Source: Globisporangium splendens
Lineage: Eukaryota > Oomycota > Peronosporomycetes > Pythiales > Pythiaceae
DNA: 64,000 nucleotides
Assembly: GCA_006386115.1 (NCBI GenBank)
Contig: VFIW01000004.1
Location: forward strand, 496,001-560,000
Reading direction: 5' to 3'
The notes under the pieces are model-generated. The model was not told the DNA's origin. It saw only the letters and a list, made by a program, of their open reading frames with translations, and did not search any database. Shown piece after piece: positions 46,701 to 56,265 of this stretch. Positions within the stretch are counted from its first letter, which is position 1. The number at the start of each line of letters is the position of its first letter. The translations under genes and the position numbers were made by a program.

Positions 46701-46764
46701 CGTCAGCTCGTGTCCCCGTGGCTTGCCCGCCACCTGCGATTGGGTGGGACCCTTGCTGGCCCAT
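25744..46764 (-). CDS. Giant HERC-like HECT E3 ubiquitin ligase (6767 residues)
   Basis: Ten exons: 46530-46764, 42405-46459, 40343-42324, 40234-40272, 39958-40157, 32495-39879, 32247-32405, 31606-32172, 26682-31532, 25744-26574. They total 20304 coding bases with every junction in phase. Domain order by approximate residue: RCC1 propeller 345-715, SPRY 760-890, Kelch-type repeats 935-1220, helical region, SPRY, a DOC-like beta-sandwich, a ZZ-like finger (SCEEC...MCSAC), second RCC1 propeller 3130-3510, FHA domain 4300-4410, two UBA-like helices 4640-4720, two more SPRY domains, a UBA (MGFPMEWCVYAL) and a C-terminal HECT domain. The HECT catalytic Cys lies in HTCFFSIDLP, near residue 6680. 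HECT enzymes pass ubiquitin through this Cys to substrate. The architecture recalls large HERC proteins, but the FHA and Kelch parts are extra. An Ala/Thr-rich tail follows the HECT domain. Confidence 0.88.
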
Positions 46765-48394
46765 ACTGAAGCGCCCCGAATACCCCGCTGCACTTTACTC
46801 GCTCCCAATCTTTGCGACCTCTTGTTTCTTCTCTTCTGTACTCAGATGGTTGTTGCCTTCCTTTGCGTGTCGTCCGCTGTTTCTCGCGCTTGCCTTCACC
46901 TTCCGCACACCCGCTTCGAGACCGAGTGTGTGCGTAGCGAGCACGCTTGCTCTCTCTCTGAGCAGACCACTGCACTCGCGCTTGCTTGCTCCTTCTCGCC
47001 TCTCTCAGTGCCGCCACCACGCCGCGCTCGGAGCAGCAGACCGGAAATGAAAGATCGCGTCCGCGCCAAAAGCCATGACGCCGCTTCAAGTCCGCATCAG
47101 CCGTAATTACGTCCCCTTTTCCGTCGCGTCGAGCCTTCAGCAAGCGTCGCGCACTGCTGCCATTTGGCTTCGGCACTTTTTACGAAACCGTCACGGAGCT
47201 TGTGCGCAAAGTGCAACCTGCATCTCTTATATCATATGGTCAGATAAACAAACTCGGATAGAAGAGCACAATATTTTCTTACACCGTGTGATCGGGTTCT
47301 AGGAGCACGCGTTATTTCGCGACAGCCTGCACGGTATTGCTCTAGTCGCTGAAAAGTATCTGTTCGCGGCACTCATGCCGCAGCTAATGCGGACTTCTGC
47401 ATGGGAGAATCCGTCGCTGGTCGCTGGGACACGACTCCAAACGAAATATATGTGCGCTTGCGACGCACTCGCCACCCGCGAACGAAACCAACAAAAAGTA
47501 GAACCCATTTGCGTCGACCACATGGACTCAACACCACGCGCGTTTAGTGGCAATTTTTAGTTGGCACCTCTGCCGCCGTTTCTTGGCATCTCCACCCCTA
47601 TAGCAGCTATAAACAGTACTATCTCAATTCACCTTTGACTCACAGAGTGAATATATGCGGTCTACACAGGTAGTAATAAGCCGATGCGGTGCAGTCTCCT
47701 CTTGAACTTTTTTCTCGTTGGCGACTCTCTTCCCGCGAAAAGCACTGCTCCGCGAATCATAAGCGTTTGGATCCTGTAATCTAGTGTGCGATTGGCCGAA
47801 ATGGTGCAAGCGGCGTCCCACCAGAATCAGTTGGGGTTCCGGTTTTCGATTCTTTTCGATGCGGGAGAAGCGCTGCAGGAAGAAAACAGGGAGCGGCCGT
47901 GCTGGAACGAACGAAGTGGCGGCCCGCGCGCTTCGATGGGGCGGAGAGCGCGTTAGTTTCGAAAATCGTCCGCGCCTGTGAGTGCATCGATTGCGTGGGT
48001 TCCGTACGTAGCGCGGCTGTGATGACGTCGTGGTAGTCGGCCACCAAGTGCCAGCTGCTAATGAGATTTATTTGTATGTGTTTGTATATTTGTTTGCATA
48101 TGGCAGCGTTACGCGCATAACCAGCTGGAGCGCAACATTCGCAGGAGGGTAACTGTCCCCATTCGCTCTCTGAAGTAACACTCGCCAGTTCCCGTGGTGG
48201 GCACGCGATTCATTGCGCGCAGCAGAGCCTGTGAGGAGGTCTGTGCACATCGCCGCGCCTGTAAGAGACCAGCGAGCGGCTACGGTCTTTACGTCACAAG
48301 CGTGCAGCGAACAAGTCGTGGCCTGAACAGGAGTAAATAAGAAGGTGACTGAGAGCACGACACACGTATATATAGACGCTGCTTGCATCCCTGA
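46765..48394. other. 1.6-kb divergent gap, no gene seen
   Basis: This separates the HECT gene start from the next rightward gene. Frames here are short and lack recognisable domains. A TATATATAG sequence at about 48367 lies some 25 bases before the next ATG. An upstream non-coding exon of either gene could be present but is not supported by clear splice pairs. Confidence 0.5.
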
Positions 48395-49831
48395 ATGATG
48401 ACGCAGCTTGCGCGCGAATATGCGCTGGGACCACCCAGCGGAGGCGCCGAGAACCACCCGCCGAACCACCACCGCCACCATCACAGCCATCGCGAGGGCG
48501 GCGTGCGCAAGCCGTTGGAGAAGAGCCGCTTGTCGGTCGTTGGGAAGAACAAAAACCCGAAGAAATACCCACCGCCAGCGCAATTGCAACCGGATGACAC
48601 AGAGTTTTACACGAACATTTGGACTGCGCCTGCGACGACTGGCAGAAGGAAACAGGAAGAAGTGCACAAGTTTATCGACATCAGCCAGGTCGCGTACGTG
48701 GTGACTACGATTGACTACAAGCGCGGCTACGAAGGTGGCGCAGAGGACCACGAGTTGGAGAATATCTGGCAGACCGGCGGCGTCGCCTCGCTTGCATCGT
48801 CGTTGAATAGCATAGACGTGGAAATGAGTCGTTCGGAGCGCCAGTTCAGCAACATGACAAACTTGACCGACATCACCGAGGTCGACGAAGACGATATGCG
48901 ACCATCGCATGCCACCGAGGCTCACAGTGAGGTCCCAAGCTCAGGCGGCGGCACATCCTTCCGTGGCAGATTGCACAAGGGCGTATCGGCCGAAGAGCTG
49001 GAAATGGTGACGTCGGTTCCTGTTTCCGGGCCGTTGCGGAGAGGAGATAGTATCGTGTTTTCACCTGTGCTCGCTACAAACAACCAAGTTGACCAGACTT
49101 GGAATGCGCGCTTCTTGCTTGGGATCCACGAACCTGTCCGTCATGCGCTGTTCGTGATCGACTGTTTCTTGGACAGAGTCCACCGGCGCTCGTCCCCGAT
49201 GGAGTGGAACGTGAATGAGTTCTTTGTGTGGTTCAAGATGCATTTCGTCGAGTTTCTCAAGAACCAGCACACTGTGAAGACTAAAGTGGTGCTCCCGTTG
49301 CTTCAAGTGGATTATATGGTGAAACGTGAGATCCTCGAGCACTACGGTAAAATCTATGACTTGCTGGATGCGATCATCGCACAGGAGGATACGATCGTGC
49401 TTTCGGCTGCATCGGCGTCGAGTTCGTGGCAAGATCGCTTGTTCGTGTTGCAGAGTGATATTCGAAAGCTGAATTTGCTCACGAATAGCATCCTGACAGC
49501 AGAAGAGCGAGTGTTCAGCCCCATGCTAGCACGGACCTTCAACGAACAAAATTTCCAGCGCTATGTCGTCCCGCGGATCTTCCGTGCCAGTAAACCGAAG
49601 CGTGTCGTGATCCCGTGGATCGTGGAGCGGTATCGAGTTTGGGGTGGGGACAAAGAAGCTCAAGCATATAAAGACGACCTCCCGTTCACGGCACGATTTC
49701 TGTACGACCGCATGTGGCTTCCGTACTTTGTCAGTCACGTCGCCCAGGCAATGAAACATCTGGACACGGAGATGACGGGCATGATGAACGCCGATGCGTC
49801 GGACTCATGGTTCGGGTGCTCGATCCAGTAG
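48395..49831 (+). CDS. Helical protein with degenerate hemerythrin-like (HHE) domain
   Basis: A single exon of 478 residues. The N-terminal 220 residues are low complexity, with a His-rich patch (residues about 22-32) and basic clusters. From about residue 230 the spacing resembles HHE four-helix bundles: GIHEPVRHAL, FVEFLKNQH...VVLPLL, EHYGKIYDLLDAI and TAEERVFSPML. HHE domains bind a di-iron centre through His and Glu, but here one expected Glu after NQH is Lys and the His before AEER is absent, so metal binding is doubtful. The family assignment is tentative. The start could be either of two adjacent Met codons. Confidence 0.7.
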   Translation: MMTQLAREYALGPPSGGAENHPPNHHRHHHSHREGGVRKPLEKSRLSVVGKNKNPKKYPPPAQLQPDDTEFYTNIWTAPATTGRRKQEEVHKFIDISQVAYVVTTIDYKRGYEGGAEDHELENIWQTGGVASLASSLNSIDVEMSRSERQFSNMTNLTDITEVDEDDMRPSHATEAHSEVPSSGGGTSFRGRLHKGVSAEELEMVTSVPVSGPLRRGDSIVFSPVLATNNQVDQTWNARFLLGIHEPVRHALFVIDCFLDRVHRRSSPMEWNVNEFFVWFKMHFVEFLKNQHTVKTKVVLPLLQVDYMVKREILEHYGKIYDLLDAIIAQEDTIVLSAASASSSWQDRLFVLQSDIRKLNLLTNSILTAEERVFSPMLARTFNEQNFQRYVVPRIFRASKPKRVVIPWIVERYRVWGGDKEAQAYKDDLPFTARFLYDRMWLPYFVSHVAQAMKHLDTEMTGMMNADASDSWFGCSIQ

Positions 49832-50038
49832 TTCGAAGCGTGTATCCTTTCGTTTGATGTCCAGTCAGCAAGTCGTGTATTCTATGGTACGTGTTGCTGC
49901 TCGACTAGCACATTGGTCTCGCTTGACTATTTAAGAACGTGAGAGAAAGAGAGAGAGCATGAAGAGGAATGACTCACTTCGCTTTATTAGACGCAAAATA
50001 TACATCATAAAAACCAGGTTGCAAACACAAAGCTCCCA

Positions 50039-51071
50039 TCATGGTGAGGTGCCTTTGGTGATACTGCTCCATCCACAGTATGGACAGAACAGCGATGACA
50101 AGAATTCCAGCTGCCTCTTTGTGGCTTGGATCTGCTTCTGTTTCTCATGAAGCTGCGTTGTGACCTGCAGCACTGACTCGTGCTTCTTCTCTTTTATGTA
50201 GTGCTGCTTCTGCATCTTCAGAACGTCCACTTCCGCAAGAAGCGCATCTAATATCTCTTGATTTGCATGCTTGGATTGCAAATCTCTCTGGGAAACATGG
50301 AACACTCGTCGGCAGTCCTTGCACATGCCGTGTTCGCTAAGGGCAGAGCTCCAGTGATTCTCTTCTAAGGCATGCAATGGTTCGAGCTCTTGCACTTGTT
50401 CTTCGTTGACGACGCGCTCTGTGAAGTCTAGTTTGGACTGATCGACGCTCCACTTTACGCACAAAAGCTCAGCTTCTTTGCGCACGAAGTCAATTGCTGT
50501 GGCTATGTAAATCGCATGCGTCGAGCGACTTTGCGGCAGCACAACCGGCGACCCAAGCGCGATCTTTCTTGCAGTAAACAAAAATGTATGCGTCAGTGCA
50601 CCCACTTAGTTACTTTGCCGTTCTCTCAACGTGGTCAAGTGTACCTGAGACTTGCGCTTCTTGACAAAGAGCCACGATGGGTGCCGAGCTCTGGAGCAGA
50701 CTTTGCACGTGCTCTCTTGGTCCTCAGATGCAACTGATGAAGAACTAACAGCGTTTGCGTCTAAAGTCGCTTTCTTTACCTCATTCCAAGAGCAGCAGAC
50801 GTGACACTGCCATCGTTTTTCCACCACGTTCTCTGCGAGAAACAGACCGGAGAATATAGTGCGCATGTGGACTTTCGGCACTGCTGATGCCTTGAACTGG
50901 GTATATGAGTCGAGCCCAGCCAACTCAGAGAAGCAACGTCACCGCTCCTAAAATTAGAGCGAGGCTTCAAGCCATTTTGGCATTGCGCGAAGGAAGATCT
51001 GAATATGCAAGAAATGTTGTATCATCCATCACGGAGAGATCCTTCCTCAGCAGAAGCTCAATGTGCGACAT
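50039..51071 (-). CDS. Small CxxC zinc-binding protein with coiled coil
   Basis: Three exons (51033-51071, 50645-50923, 50563-50039 read leftward) give 280 residues in consistent phase. Four CxxC pairs are spread along the chain: CHVC near residue 52, CKVC near 87, CKDC near 183 and CPYC near 266. The last two flank a charged coiled coil (LLAEVDVLKMQKQHYIKEK). This suggests two composite zinc sites. I do not recognise the family. The short first exon is the weakest part; without it the first Met is 20 codons into exon 2. The start is only about 125 bases from that of the next gene, so they probably share a promoter. Confidence 0.65.
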
Positions 51072-51195
51072 GGTACAAGACTCTCTATTACTTCATGACC
51101 TGTAAAATAGAATATTTACTGAGATCATGTTTTGCTTGAGAAGACACATCACGTGAAAGAACTTTTATGATGAATATCCTGTCTAAAACGATGAG

Positions 51196-52149
51196 ATGTT
51201 GGAAAGGCGTTTTCGCAGGAGAGGAAAAGCTGTGACGGGAGAAAATGTGGACAGTCACTTTGCGCAGTCGAGAATGAACACCGTGGTCGCCAACGCGCCG
51301 CCCTCCACCACCGCAACAGCTACAGCAAAGGGGATCGTGAGGGAGACGATCGGAAAGGATGGTCAGCCCGTGAGGGAATGGATCGACACGCTTCTCATGG
51401 CGGCAGTGATTGCGAAGGACAAGCAAAAACAAGGTGGCAGCGGTGCAACTGACGCCGCGGATGGCTCCCATCCGGACGCGGCGGCTGCAGAGTTAGCAGG
51501 TGGAGAAACTGCAGAAGTGGTTGAGAACATGCCGTCGAGTGGATCCGAAGGAAAAGCAACAGACGCTGGCACTACGTCGCATGACACGGCGGCATCGGAA
51601 CAAAATAAGCCGAGCACGCGCGGCAAGAAGGATACTGCGAAGGACGAAGACGAAGGCAACAAATTGCGAAAAGCAAACGGAGCAACTTCTGAAGAAGGTG
51701 CGAAGGAAGACGGAGATGGAGATGCGAGTGCAAAGAGATATCGGCGACGACGATGCGAGGTCCCAGGGTGCACGAAATTCGCCCGGTTCAACAACGCTTG
51801 CTCCGGCCATGGAGGAAGACGCCTCTGCTCGCAAACTGGATGCACGCGAGTCGCCCAGTTTGGCCACAAGTGCAGTGCGCATGGCGGGATCAAGTACTGC
51901 AGTGTCGAGGGCTGTGTTCGCGCAGTGCAGTCGCGTGGATGCTGCAAGACCCATGGCGGCGGTGTTCGCTGTCAGACCCCTGGGTGCGCGAAAGGCGCGA
52001 TCTCGAACGGCCATTGTCGGTCCCACGGCGGTGGTTCGCGTTGCGCTGAGAATGGATGTTTGAAGTGGGCCCAGCGCCACGGATTCTGCGTGCGTCACTC
52101 CAAAGCGGAGAGTGCGAGCAGCTCTCCCACCAACGAAAAGGCTTCATGA
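51196..52149 (+). CDS. WRKY19-like zinc-finger repeat protein
   Basis: A single exon of 317 residues. Residues about 187-300 contain five tandem units of roughly 24 residues with the pattern C-x4-C...C-x2-HGG (CEVPGC...CSGHGG, CSQTGC...CSAHGG, CSVEGC...CKTHGG, CQTPGC...CRSHGG, CAENGC...CVRH). Similar repeats occur in many oomycete proteins annotated as WRKY19-like; their function is largely unknown and nucleic-acid binding is assumed. The N-terminal half is charged and disordered (KRYRRRRCE precedes the repeats). The Met at 51274 is an alternative start with a better -3 base. Confidence 0.82.
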   Translation: MLERRFRRRGKAVTGENVDSHFAQSRMNTVVANAPPSTTATATAKGIVRETIGKDGQPVREWIDTLLMAAVIAKDKQKQGGSGATDAADGSHPDAAAAELAGGETAEVVENMPSSGSEGKATDAGTTSHDTAASEQNKPSTRGKKDTAKDEDEGNKLRKANGATSEEGAKEDGDGDASAKRYRRRRCEVPGCTKFARFNNACSGHGGRRLCSQTGCTRVAQFGHKCSAHGGIKYCSVEGCVRAVQSRGCCKTHGGGVRCQTPGCAKGAISNGHCRSHGGGSRCAENGCLKWAQRHGFCVRHSKAESASSSPTNEKAS

Positions 52150-52383
52150 ACAAAGAGAATCTGGTGTTGAGGAAGTGTGGGTGTGTTCCATTCTATGCAT
52201 TACAGTGGAATGCGAGATACTAAAACCGAGCACTAGGCTACCTTTGGAGCTAAAGACGCGTTCATTGTTGCTGCGCGTAGACGTCATATTGTGCAGGAGC
52301 AGTAAAAGCGATACAACTTGGGAATTATTGCTCGTCTCCTTGGTGTCAAGTTGGAACAAAAGTATCACACATGAACATCACCC

Positions 52384-52399
52384 ACCGGTTTTTACCGGT
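52384..52399. promoter_or_regulatory. Paired ACCGGT element upstream of JmjC gene
   Basis: ACCGGT-TTTT-ACCGGT (hexamers at 52384-52389 and 52394-52399) lies 46-61 bases before the ATG at 52445. It is the third paired copy in the window, with a 10-base rather than 11-base period. Confidence 0.45.
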
Positions 52400-52444
52400 A
52401 TTGGCTTGATACCATGTTGATTGACACGCAGAACACAACGCACC

Positions 52445-53979
52445 ATGGAAGGAGACAAGATGGATGTGTTAGCGGCGCACACGCCGACGTTCGTGCCCGA
52501 TTTTGCGCGCCAGTGCACGCACGAACCCGCCAGGTTCAGCCCCGACGCGCTTCGCACACTCGCGTCCTTTGCGCACCACCAACAGACAGGTACAGGGCTC
52601 TTCCCTCTCGTGTTGCTGCACGCGCGCTTGTTGTTGACATTGTTGCGCTTGCGTTCCTTTCTGTAGTGGTGGACATTGCGTGTAAAGCGCCGAGCAGCAC
52701 GTTCTACTCGGGCGAAGAGCGGTCGCGACAGAACGTGGAGCTGGAGTTTGGGGACTTTGTCGCGTTCTACGAAGCGTCTCATGCAGGTCGGCGCCATTGG
52801 CTCCAGGATGTGGACGACCTGGAATTCTACTTGTGCCAGTGCCCCATCGCAGTGTATCTCCCAGATGCGACGTGCTCCCAGCCAGTGCTGCCGAAGATCA
52901 TGGACGAGTTTATGCTGTAAGCCAAAGTATCACTATGACGTGGAAAGAAGGTGCTGACTTAATGGATTGATTCTCGCCACTTGTAGCCCCGAGTCCCTGG
53001 CCAGTCATAGCGAGTCGCTGAGTCAAGTCAACTTGTGGATCGCCGTCCATTCGAGCCGCACGAGTCTGCATTACGACGCGTACAGGAACATCCTCGTGGT
53101 GCTCTACGGACGCAAAGTGGTCACGTTGTACCCGCCCTCGGACACCCGCAATCTGTACGCTTATCCAGTGCACACAAAGTCCGCAAACCACAGCCAAGTG
53201 GATGTCGCGCAACCAGATCTGAGCAAGCACCCGCACTTTGCGAATGCGACGTCTCAACAGTATATTGTGAATGCGGGAGGTACGTACGAGCTCAGCTCAG
53301 GGCTTGCCCTCATTAGGCTGCTTTTGCGTCATAACTTGGCTTTATTTTCTTATTATTTGTAGATGCGCTGGTCATTCCAGAAGGCTGGTGGCATCAAGTG
53401 GACTCGGACGCGTACACGATCGCTGTGAACTTTTGGTTTGATGGCGTCCGCCAGCAGTTGACGCAAGTACCTGCGATGACTCCGTACTACTCTCGGGTTC
53501 TCCTGGAAGACCTCATTAAACAAGAGGCTGACGCGTACCTCAAGCAACGACGGCAGCTCGCGATTCAACAAGAGCTTGGTCAAGAACGCGGCGACTTCGC
53601 GGAACGCATATTGCGGTGTCAGTGTCAAGCTGAGAAAGAGAGCATGTTGATAGCTCTGGATGCGCTGGGACCACATGAGTTTCGAGATGCGCAAGTGCGT
53701 CTGGCGAGCGAGTATCGGTCGGAATGGCGTGTCCTGCTAGAGAATGCGAGTGACGACTTTGTGGCAGTGCTTACGGCGTCGTGGGAAGAAGAGACAGGAG
53801 CTTCTGGAAGTGACAAGAACGCTGTAGCGACGGATCTGAGTGTCCTGTTCAACGTGTTCACCGATGACAGCGACGGAGAGCGGCTCCGTAGCCAACTGGT
53901 GCAGAAAAAGGAAAGCTTTCAGCACAGAATGTGCTCTCAAGTTGTGTTTTCCACGTTTGGCCTCAATCTCGTGCCTTGA
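52445..53979 (+). CDS. JmjC/cupin-like Fe(II)/2-oxoglutarate dioxygenase
   Basis: Four exons (52445-52589, 52667-52916, 52987-53279, 53363-53979) give 434 residues. The JmjC core is visible: VNLWIAVHSSRTSLHYD with the HxD iron ligands, NILVVLYGRKVVTLYPP typical of cupin_8-type hydroxylases, and IPEGWWHQVDSD with the distal His. TIAVNFWF closes the barrel. Such enzymes hydroxylate proteins or tRNA; the substrate is not evident here. The C-terminal 180 residues are charged and helical with no recognised domain. Splicing is confirmed by the rebuilt catalytic motifs. The gene faces the FYVE-like/GAF gene, with 291 bases between the 3' ends. Confidence 0.85.
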
Positions 53980-54270
53980 AGTATGATGTGAATTGAGATC
54001 CTGGATGCAGCCTCACAGGAAGCCTTAGGCGAAGCGTGCGCGATATGGACGGTCGTAAGGTGGTTGGTTTCGTTTGTGCGGCCAAAGCGTTTTCCTGTCA
54101 GCCTGTAAACTGTGTCTGTCAAGCCAAAGAAGAACAAACAACTGCAGCAGCGTCAGGAACCGATTGGGGAGAAGATGAACATTTTCTCAATAAAGCATTG
54201 AGCCGAAGATGCGAGCAAATTGCAACGACGCATGGAATGGAAGTGTTTCTACATGGTGCTCGACCTGATC

Positions 54271-55659
54271 TTAGATGACAACCGCGTACTTATCCTCCCA
54301 GATCTTGGAGATCATCGTGGCTAATCGCTTGATGATCGCGTACTGCATCGTCGTGATCTGTTTCCGAGGCTTCGTGTCGACGATGCAGAGCGATGCAATT
54401 GGGACCCCCGTGGGCGAGAGAATCGGAAAGCCGCAGTAAAATTGGATGTTCGTATCCCCACGCACGGCGGGCAAGTTGCGGAACCGGAAATCGAGCACGG
54501 CGTCTCGCACAAGGAATGGCAGATCCGAGGACGCCAGGGCGAAAGCGCAAAACGTTTGTAACTTCCATGTGTACACCCCACATGCGTCGACAGTACTTCC
54601 CGGTCGGCATGCGACTGAGAGTTGGTGGTCGCCTTGAATGATCGAGATGAACGCTGTCAGTGCATCAAGCTCCTTGTCTGCGAGCTCGCAGATCAGTACC
54701 ATGTCGTCGGTGTTGACGTCACGCGCTGCCAGGTCCAAGTGTCTTATCCACTGTGTGCGTGCTTCTTCTGTTGCGATCGTCGGGGCTGCAGTAGGAGACT
54801 CGGTGGTCTCGTCGTAGTAGATCGGATACTCCCGAGTGCCCTCGGATTCCGCAAAGACGCATTCCTCAACGCGTGTCTCGGGGATGACGACTTCAAAGCA
54901 TTGCTGTACGAGAAAATGCGCGACCGCGGCATTGTCTCCGAGAAGCTGCTGCGTGGCTTCTGTCGCGTCTTCTGCTGCTTCGTTTTGTTGCCCGCTGCTA
55001 TCGAGGAGGAGGTGAGTCGAGTTGAGGTGGTCGTGGTCAGTGGCAGTGCAGCTACTCGTTGCGCTCCACTCGTCGTCGTGAATCTGATCGAGCCTCTCCG
55101 GGTCGATCCTGTGGACAGGTCGCCCAAAGTACGCCAACAACTTCAGCACCGCATGGCGCGCACCTTTCGTCGTCGCTGAGCGTAGCGCATCGGCGAGATG
55201 CAGCGCGAGCTGGCCCTTGGGGGATGGCAGCACCCATGGCGTGAGCGCGAACTCGGTGAGCAGCTCCGGGTCGGACCACTTGTTGACGATGCTCATGCAG
55301 TGCACACAGGCGCGCACGAACCGAATGTGGTATATTTGCCGCTCGCGCTCGATCACACTCGAGCACGGCTGACAGACCCAGAGACCGCAGACGTGGCACA
55401 GGTACGCCTTCCAGACCGAGTTGAAGAATCGTCCGCAGTGCTTGCACCGCCACGGCGGCGTCGTCGGTGGCGTGTACGTCAGCACTTGGACGCCGAGGCT
55501 GCGGCACCGCACGATCAGTTGCTGCCGCGAGAGCCGCGTGAAGACGATGTGATCCCCTGACGTCATGGCGGACGGCGAGCAGTGAGCAAAGGCTGTTGAC
55601 TTGGCGGAGTCAAGTTTGGAAGTGCCAAGTGCGTTAGCAGAGCAGAAACGACGGGCCAT
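54271..55659 (-). CDS. FYVE-like zinc finger plus GAF domain protein
   Basis: A single exon of 462 residues. Residues about 72-122 hold four CxxC pairs in FYVE order (CKHC, CHVC, CQPC, CVHC), but the WxxD and RRHHCR lipid-binding motifs of true FYVE domains are missing. PI3P binding is therefore uncertain. From about residue 300 a GAF-type domain follows: DLPFLVRDAVLDFRF, then IQFYCGFPILSPTGVPIASLCIVDTKPR, a hallmark of GAF domains in cytosolic sensors. The FYVE-like plus GAF combination is common in oomycetes. The Met at about residue 32 is an alternative start. Confidence 0.82.
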   Translation of the reverse strand: MARRFCSANALGTSKLDSAKSTAFAHCSPSAMTSGDHIVFTRLSRQQLIVRCRSLGVQVLTYTPPTTPPWRCKHCGRFFNSVWKAYLCHVCGLWVCQPCSSVIERERQIYHIRFVRACVHCMSIVNKWSDPELLTEFALTPWVLPSPKGQLALHLADALRSATTKGARHAVLKLLAYFGRPVHRIDPERLDQIHDDEWSATSSCTATDHDHLNSTHLLLDSSGQQNEAAEDATEATQQLLGDNAAVAHFLVQQCFEVVIPETRVEECVFAESEGTREYPIYYDETTESPTAAPTIATEEARTQWIRHLDLAARDVNTDDMVLICELADKELDALTAFISIIQGDHQLSVACRPGSTVDACGVYTWKLQTFCAFALASSDLPFLVRDAVLDFRFRNLPAVRGDTNIQFYCGFPILSPTGVPIASLCIVDTKPRKQITTMQYAIIKRLATMISKIWEDKYAVVI

Positions 55660-56265
55660 CTCGCGTGACTATGCTGATGTTCACCGCCAAGGCTTTTCTA
55701 TTAGTAGCAGCCTGGTTTTCTGAGTTTCGTTCGCCAAAAATATGCCATCGAAGCTGCAAAAACCGAGTTCTTGTGAAATGTCTCGCGCTGTTTGGCGAGG
55801 GAAAACCGAAGTGCAGAATTATGGAGTTGCAGGCTGCAACCTCCAACCTTGGAGCGTGTTCTGAAGGTTGCTCGTTTGGACACATCGACTAGCCAAAGTT
55901 GACCGATTAGAAGCAACGGGTTAACTGTATATTGCAGCCGGTTAGAAGCTGACCAGATTTTATTTCGGGCATGTTCCCAAAATAGATCAGATATTGGTTC
56001 TTCGTTGCGTTCGTTCGCAATCTGGTGGTCTTCTAATCACAATCGGTCTTCAATGTCCATGGATACACCGAGTAATGGCCAATGGCCAGACGTTGAACTA
56101 CCGATGACGCTACGGTTGTCGTGTGAAAATGGCTGGGGCTCGGGCTTCAAAGGGGTGCCATGTGAATGTCATTCCACATTCTCTCAATGCGCTCTCACTT
56201 GTGAAAAGAACACCAACCGCGAAGAAGAAGAAGAAGAAGGAGCCACCTATCTATACACTTGCACG
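55660..56265 (+). promoter_or_regulatory. Divergent promoter with oomycete-type initiator
   Basis: No gene is seen. TCATTCCACATTCTC (56169-56183), about 85-95 bases before the aminotransferase ATG, matches the oomycete initiator plus flanking region (YCATTYY followed by CAWTTT) with one mismatch. A GAA repeat (56221-56239) lies in the leader. Confidence 0.55.

Noticed and set aside
46703..47176. 157-codon minus-strand frame overlapping the HECT first exon
   Set aside because: Arg-rich shadow frame without domain or splice support.
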